A stretch of DNA of 64,000 nucleotides from Diospyros lotus (Eukaryota; Streptophyta; Magnoliopsida; Ericales; Ebenaceae). The notes beneath the pieces were generated by a model. It was not told the origin of the DNA, searched no databases, and saw only the letters and a list, made by a program, of their open reading frames with translations. Shown piece after piece: positions 59,023 through 64,000 of the stretch. Location of the stretch: assembly GCF_014633365.1 (NCBI RefSeq), contig NC_068350.1, forward strand, positions 9,153,922 through 9,217,921, written 5' to 3'. The position numbers were made by a program, and so were the translations under genes. How positions within the stretch are numbered: the first letter of the stretch is position 1; each line of letters opens with the position of its first letter.

Positions 59023-60975
59023 TCCCCGCCCCTTCAGAAACATCTTGTCCTCAAGATGCAGGTGCGAAAACTGGTAGGCCAGGTACTCGATTGACTCCCA
59101 CGTTGCTTCCTCTGGTGACATGTTCTGATCCTCCCATATTTGCTTAGGCACGAGTAACGGCTACAGTAGGCCACTTGGCCGACCTTGCTACACAAGCACT
59201 GCCCCAATGCCTACGTTGCTGGCATCGGTATGGACCTCAAATGGTTGTGAAAAATTCGGCATGGCCAAGCGAACTTGTTGGCTTGCTAAGGTGAACTCCA
59301 TGGCCAACTGCTTATAGTTAAACACAACCTTGCCCAGTTGGGCTAGCCATTGTGCCCCCAATATAATATCCATCCCCGACTAATGGTATGGCAAACAAAT
59401 CAATAATAATCGAGATGTGCTAAATCTTTAGACTTACAGCCCTGCACTGTTGTGTGCATCCATCCCGACTAATGGTATGGCAAACAAATCAATAATAATC
59501 GAGATGTGCTGAATCTTTAGACTTACAACCCTGCACTGTTGTGTGCATGTGAGGCGCTCTTCGGTGGCAACTCGCACGTTAAAGGGCTCAATGCTAGTTG
59601 TGGGAATATGTAGCTTGTGGGCAACCTTGGTGCTGATGAAGTTGCAAGTTGACCCGTTATCAATAAACAAACTGATAACTTTGTCCCTGAGCCAAGCTGT
59701 CACTCGCATAATCTGTGACCCCCCGGATCCTACCAGCACATGAAGGGACACCTTTGGCAAATCCTCAGCCTCCACCCCATTGTTGGTTGCAATCGTGTCA
59801 AAGGGCATGTCGGGCTCTGCCTCTTCATCTTCCTCCTCCTCTGGTGGGTTATCTACCTCGATTAAAAAAGATTGGGCCACCTTGCACTTGTGGCCTGGGG
59901 TGAACTTTTCATTGCAGTTGAAACAAAGGCCTTAATCGCGCCTCTTCTGCATCTCGGCCCATGATAGCTGCTTGACTCCCGGTGGTATGCGCTTGCTAGC
60001 TGTAGCTTGCGACACAAGCGGTGGCTTGGGCTTGGGCGCCCCAGAACTGGATTCGGTCATGGCAAGCCCTTTGTGTGTCGTCACCTTACGCATGACGCGC
60101 AGCTGGTCTCCTTTAGTCGGGCAATATCGATTGCCTGGCGCATGCTGATGGGTCGATGAAGCTTGACTTCTGCAGCGATGTCCGGAAATAAGCCCCCAAT
60201 AAACGCCCCGATCAATGCCTTCTCTGGCCAATCATTGACTTGTGTGGCCACCCCACCCTTCAAATTCCCGTTGGTAGTCCCTCAAGGATCCTATCTAGCG
60301 CATCTTTGACAGGACCTCATCATAGTCCACATAGCCTGTAAGGCCAAAACGAGTATGTACCTCCTGTTCGAAATTCTTCCAACGAATGCTTTTGCCTTGA
60401 TTCTCATATGTGCGTGATAGCCACTGCCACCAATGGCTAGCCTCGCTCTCAAGGTAATAGGCGGCATGCTCCACCTTCTCCTTGTTGCTCATATCTTGTG
60501 ACTTGAAAAATAAATTGGCCCTATTAAGCCACGAAATAGGATCCTCACCAGAAAATGTTGGAAACTGCAGGCGCGGTTTGAATGCTGACCGGTTGTTGCG
60601 TGTGTGGTTCCAATTGTTGCCTCGTCCATCTGTCTCGGATCCGCCATCAGAGACAGAATCGGACCTTTGGCTGGCAAAGGAAGTAGATCGTCGCCTGTGG
60701 GAAGACGAACAACTGCTGCCAAGCCCGGGCGTCTGTTGTTATTGTTGTTGTTGTTGATGTTGCATCATGATAGTCAGGTTCTGCAGGGTTTGCTCCACTC
60801 ATGAGAATCTTTCGTCCATGGTGTTGGCCATGTTCTCTAGATTCTCTATGCGATCCTTGTGCATCTGTCCTCCTGCCATTGTTGGATGACTGTTGGATAG
60901 ACAACTTCTGAGAACGTCTTCCAAGCACTAGAGCTTCGAAAGAGAGGATGGGAAACCTCTCAACGAGAGCACCAA
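59023..60975 (-). pseudogene. Gypsy Gag-protease remnant with large pol deletion
   Basis: Minus strand. Gag from about 60820 (QHQQQQQQQ, SAFKPRLQFPTFSGEDPISW, YYLESEASHWWQWLSRTYE), zinc knuckle CFNCNEKFTPGHKC near 59910, aspartic protease VISLFIDNGSTCNFIS near 59650. Then only PR end (MDIILGAQWLAQLGK), a sliver of RNase H (FEVHTDASNVGIGAVLV near 59210), and the polyprotein C-terminus (EEATWES, LEDKMFLKGRG near 59080). RT, most of RNase H and integrase are gone. The LEDK-type end is typical of chromoviruses. Dead. Confidence 0.85.
59371..59548 (-). repeat. 89-bp tandem duplication in the gypsy protease region
   Basis: CTAATGGTATGGCAAACAAA occurs at 59380 and again at 59469. Two nearly identical 89-bp units duplicate the end of the protease frame. 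Confidence 0.9.
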
Positions 60976-61626
60976 TGATGGATGCCCTAGTTCCTGGAAT
61001 GCTGATTTTCACCTATCACAGGATAAAAGGGCAAAATTGAAAAAGTGTTGAAACACTTGGACAATTTCGTAGCTTAGTTGATTCAAAAGTCCCCAAATGA
61101 AGGTAGATCAAAGCCTTATATAGTGGTTGGCAATGACCCCTTGGATGCCTAAGTACATGAATGCAGAAATGTAACTGATGTATCTACACGAATACTGGAA
61201 ATAAAGAGAATACATCAATGCTGAATTAAAGGAAACAATTAAAGTATCTATTAAAGAAGCCAGATCAAGTGAACTGACTTAGCTGTTGGTCTTTCCCTCT
61301 AATGGGCTCCACGAATTGGGTAGATGGGCCTGCTAAACTGGGCTTGTGATGGGCCTGGTCTGGTGGGCTTCATACTGTTGGGTTGGGCTGGCCTTTTGTG
61401 GCTATACTGTGGGCTGATCTTACAGGCTGGTTGTGGGCTGAGGCCTCAAATGGCTCATGTTGGCCCTGTTAGTCCATTGGTATGCAAGGTGGGGCCTCAA
61501 CTGGCGCAACATGTTTCTCCTCGCTATCGAGTTGCCTTGAATTATCGCCAATTACACCAATGCTCGGGCTATTGTCCGAGCCTGTTGTGTCCCGAACCTC
61601 AAGGGTTGAGATTCGAGATCTCAACA
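60976..61626 (-). repeat. LTR C (5' LTR, minus orientation), 651 bp
   Basis: Minus strand TGTTGAGATC...GCATCCATCA, followed by TTGGTGCTCTCGTTGAG, which should hold the primer-binding site; the tRNA is not identified. Confidence 0.85.
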
Positions 61627-62599
61627 CTTTGTTCCTCTGATGGCATAAAATGGTGAAGGCTACCAACTGTTGGGATGAAGTTGGGCTGGGACGATGCGTT
61701 GTGACTACAACCATTGCATGCCAAATTCAGGAATTTGGAAATGAAGCTCCGAGTAAAGAGAGGCTTCATGTACCCTAATACTACCCTCGACTACTTCGGC
61801 AAGGCAAGTCTTCTCCCGCCTTGGAAGTCTGACGATGAAGTTCGGGGGAAATGGGAAAGAGGACTGAATTATCTCTAAGTCTCTTACCTCCAACTGGAAG
61901 CTCTTTCTAAGAAGAATTCAAACAAGAGAAGGGGGAAGAATTTGCAACCTAACATGCTTCATCCTAGGCATGATGATTGAAGTAATGGAATCACCAAGTA
62001 ATCACCTTGGTAAAACACGTGGGTGAGTATTAAATCCGGGAGAGGTCACTTGGTGACTATAAAGCTGAGTGAGGTCTGAATGAAAAAAATGAATTGAATA
62101 ATAGGTTTACTTGAGTAGGTTGCTGAATAGTTGAATGACAAAACTCAAGTAGAAAGATAACTGAAAGAGAATGATTTTTCTTCAAATGCGTTACTCGAGA
62201 GACATCAGTTTATATACATTAATACCTAATCTATACAAAAATAGTAAATAACAGGAATAGGAAATTGCTAATTTACAGTTATACATATTCTCCTTCCTAT
62301 CAAGCTAAGTCATATTTAGAAACACGGAATAAAGGAGATAACTAGAGATTTGTATAGCTGGAGATTTGGATAACTAGTGATTTGGACAATCGTATCATTC
62401 CTGATTTTCCACAAGGTCTCCGGTCACAACTGACTATCACAAATGACTTAAAGCCAAGTGAGGTCACTGGTGACTAATAAAGTTGAAAAAAGTCATGGGT
62501 GATGGATATGGTCGAAAGCTTGTCATGGGTGACTGATGTTACAAATGAGTTCATTGGGAGAGTGTCACTGATAAAGTGTCACCGAGAGACTATAATACG
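61627..62599. other. Noncoding, repetitive stretch
   Basis: No gene supported. A minus-strand TATA-like TATATAAACTGATG is at 62210. At 61970-62060 and 62450-62590, variants of GGTCACTTGGTGACT and GTCATGGGTGA recur, similar in style to the array at 63474-63655. Probably decayed LTR sequence. Confidence 0.45.
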
Positions 62600-63134
62600 T
62601 GTTGAATTTGGATCTCTGAAACACTCAAATAAAGCTTACAGAACCCGCACTCTCTCGCACACGATTACTATAGAATATAAGAAAACAAAACAATAGAATA
62701 GTATGAAAAATAAGAACATACAAGAACACTCACAAGACAAGAAGATTTATCCTAGTTCAAATCATCATGGGTTTGATGATCCTACATCCAGCCTTAAACC
62801 GAGAGCCAATCTTTCCACTAATCTTGATCGAACAGCACACACGAACACGAGCACACTTATAGAGATTACAAAGTCTATCGCTACTAGCATTTTCTCTCTT
62901 TAAACACTCATTTGATTCAATCGCACCTAATCTGGCAATCCAGCCTTCTATTTATAAAACATAGAGGTGGATTTTATAATGTAAATGACAAGTAATTTAC
63001 CATTATAATTCTGTTAACTAACTGGCACCTAACTAACATAAACTTTACTTGGATTAGAATGTGCCTTTGGACTTACTCAATGCAAACAAATAACAATACG
63101 AATGACTCAAAATTGCCTGAGTGATCACCTAACA
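62600..63134 (-). repeat. LTR-like copy, same family as 32036-32634
   Basis: Begins TGTTGAATTTGG and ends CACCTAACA on the plus strand. ATAAATAGAAGG lies on the minus strand near 62945. Shares several 10-15-bp blocks with the intron 3 copy. No target duplication found. Confidence 0.5.
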
Positions 63135-63194
63135 AACACTTGGGACATCTTTTATAGTGGGACCCCGAGAACTAAAGGATTGATGCATCTGTAT

Positions 63195-64000
63195 TGTATA
63201 ACACCGGGGGAGGTGAAAAAGTGAAAGATTTGTACTATCTAACAACTTACAAATTAATTAAAAATCAACAAAAAATAGTCTCTCAACAAATACAATTTCT
63301 CGAAGATAGCACGGTGAGAGGAACAAGACTCTTCCTTCCAGGATACCCAAAAAAAAGAGTAGGAAGCAATTGTTATATCCAATGACCAGCCTAAATCTAA
63401 TGAAAAAGGACCTAGATGGGAGACCTTCAAGAGACTTAGGCATGGGACTAACCCCAAGTGACGGATCTAGAGAGGTTAGTCGAATAACCGAAAGACTACC
63501 AGGTGAATAAAAAGGTTAGTTGAGTAACTGGAGAGGTTAGTCGAGTGACCAAGGGAATAACTGAGGTGATAATCGAATGACCATCAAGACTAAGAGATTA
63601 TTTGAGTAACCGAGAGAGGTTACTCAAGTGGTTGATTGACGATTACTTGAATAACACTAAGAGGACAATTGACTAACTAAGCAAATGAGAGACATGGCCG
63701 AAGACTAAATGACCTCACTAAGTAACCCTCTGGAAGCCTCTCTTGGGACATCACTAAGAGACCTTTCCAGAGTGCTTCATAAGTCACTCACCCACAAGAA
63801 GATATACAGAAGACTCTCGTAGGCCATCTAGACCCGGAAGCCTTTCTCTAGACCATGCGAGAGACCCTTCCAGGAGACTTAAACCCTGAGAAATATGATC
63901 TCTAAACGTGAGACCTTGAATAACAGCTCCCTTACCTCCGATATACTTGCCTATAAGTCCGAAAGGATGTCCAAGATGTCCGCCAAAAAACTCAATTTTT
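63195..64000. repeat. Candidate TGTA-type LTR running off the window
   Basis: TGTATAACACCGGGGG at 63195 resembles the starts of the two solo LTRs (TGTAATATCC, TGTAACGACC). No coding sequence follows. It holds the palindrome array at 63474-63655. The right end is beyond the window, so this is a suggestion. Confidence 0.4.
63474..63655. repeat. Array of seven degenerate 16-bp palindromes
   Basis: Copies start at 63474, 63514, 63535, 63567, 63596, 63618 and 63640 (steps 40, 21, 32, 29, 22, 22). The consensus is near GGTTASTCGAGTAACC, an almost perfect palindrome centred on TCGA. The copies differ from each other by a few bases. Confidence 0.7.

Larger units (their letters stand above)
58063..61626 (-). 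mobile_element. Rearranged Ty3/gypsy element with inverted LTRs
   Basis: The body is on the minus strand: 5' LTR (C) 60976-61626 at the right, then gag-protease-RNase H fragment-C-terminus, a purine tract (complement of 59022-59032) and a U3-only 3' LTR (B) 58694-59021. Left of B sits a complete LTR (A, 58063-58691) in the opposite orientation. Flanks CTATG (58058-58062) and CTTTG (61627-61631) match at 4 of 5, so A to C may be one insertion whose two outer ends are both the U3 end (TGTTGAGATC). Most of reverse transcriptase and integrase is deleted. Confidence 0.8.

Noticed and set aside
61324..61656. 110-codon frame in the gypsy LTR
   Set aside because: Lies within LTR C, and similar frames recur in copies A and B simply because the LTR is repeated.
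63474..63655. CRISPR-like regular repeats
   Set aside because: Copies are degenerate palindromes with irregular 5-24-bp gaps in a plant LTR context; no conserved direct repeat or cas genes.

Overview
The window is nuclear DNA from a flowering plant, most likely a woody eudicot. The evidence is plant-specific gene families with short GT-AG introns (a CE13 pectin acetylesterase, a type 2 metallothionein), a plant tRNA-Lys, and a dense, nested retroelement landscape. Three host genes and one tRNA can be supported; almost everything else is transposable element or viral relic, most of it decayed.

Layout. 1-6083 is a large Ty1/copia element lacking its 5' LTR, inserted into an L1-type LINE that continues on the minus strand to about 9350. 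From 9375 to 13450 runs a broken FAR1/MULE-type transposase-like gene, split at 9612-12012 by a 2.4 kb solo LTR with an exact 5-bp target duplication. 13460-17860 is mostly noncoding but holds a complete tRNA-derived SINE and a hAT-like non-autonomous element that itself received a Tourist-like MITE. 17862-20962 is a second, 3.1 kb solo LTR. 22278-23341 is a long PIF/Harbinger-type MITE.

23855-38680 is the pectin acetylesterase gene: 12 exons that join into an unbroken 428-aa frame. Its intron 2 has been inflated to about 6 kb by an old minus-strand copia, a MITE, and a gag-only Ty3/gypsy element carrying a TRIM; intron 3 holds another degenerate copia. 39023-42961 is a hAT-like relic interrupted by an RTE LINE with a 16-bp target duplication. 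Then come tRNA-Lys(CUU) at 43238-43310 and a three-exon type 2 metallothionein gene (45211-46165) with a recognisable promoter.

48082-50505 (minus) is a kinesin-10/KIF22-like gene that keeps most of the motor and the C-terminal helix-hairpin-helix. Its P-loop exon is not recognisable in the window. Upstream lie an RTE fragment, a heavily mutated endogenous caulimovirid sequence arranged as an inverted repeat (52593-57880), a rearranged Ty3/gypsy element with inverted LTRs (58063-61626), and further LTR sequence to the window end.

The most unusual signal is not a gene. The TGTAA-type LTRs each carry their own array of degenerate, often palindromic short motifs spaced by about 20-22 or 30-33 bp. 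It is clearest at 19046-19830 (octamer ATYCGRAT-like, 19 copies) and at 63474-63655 (16-mer around TCGA, 7 copies).
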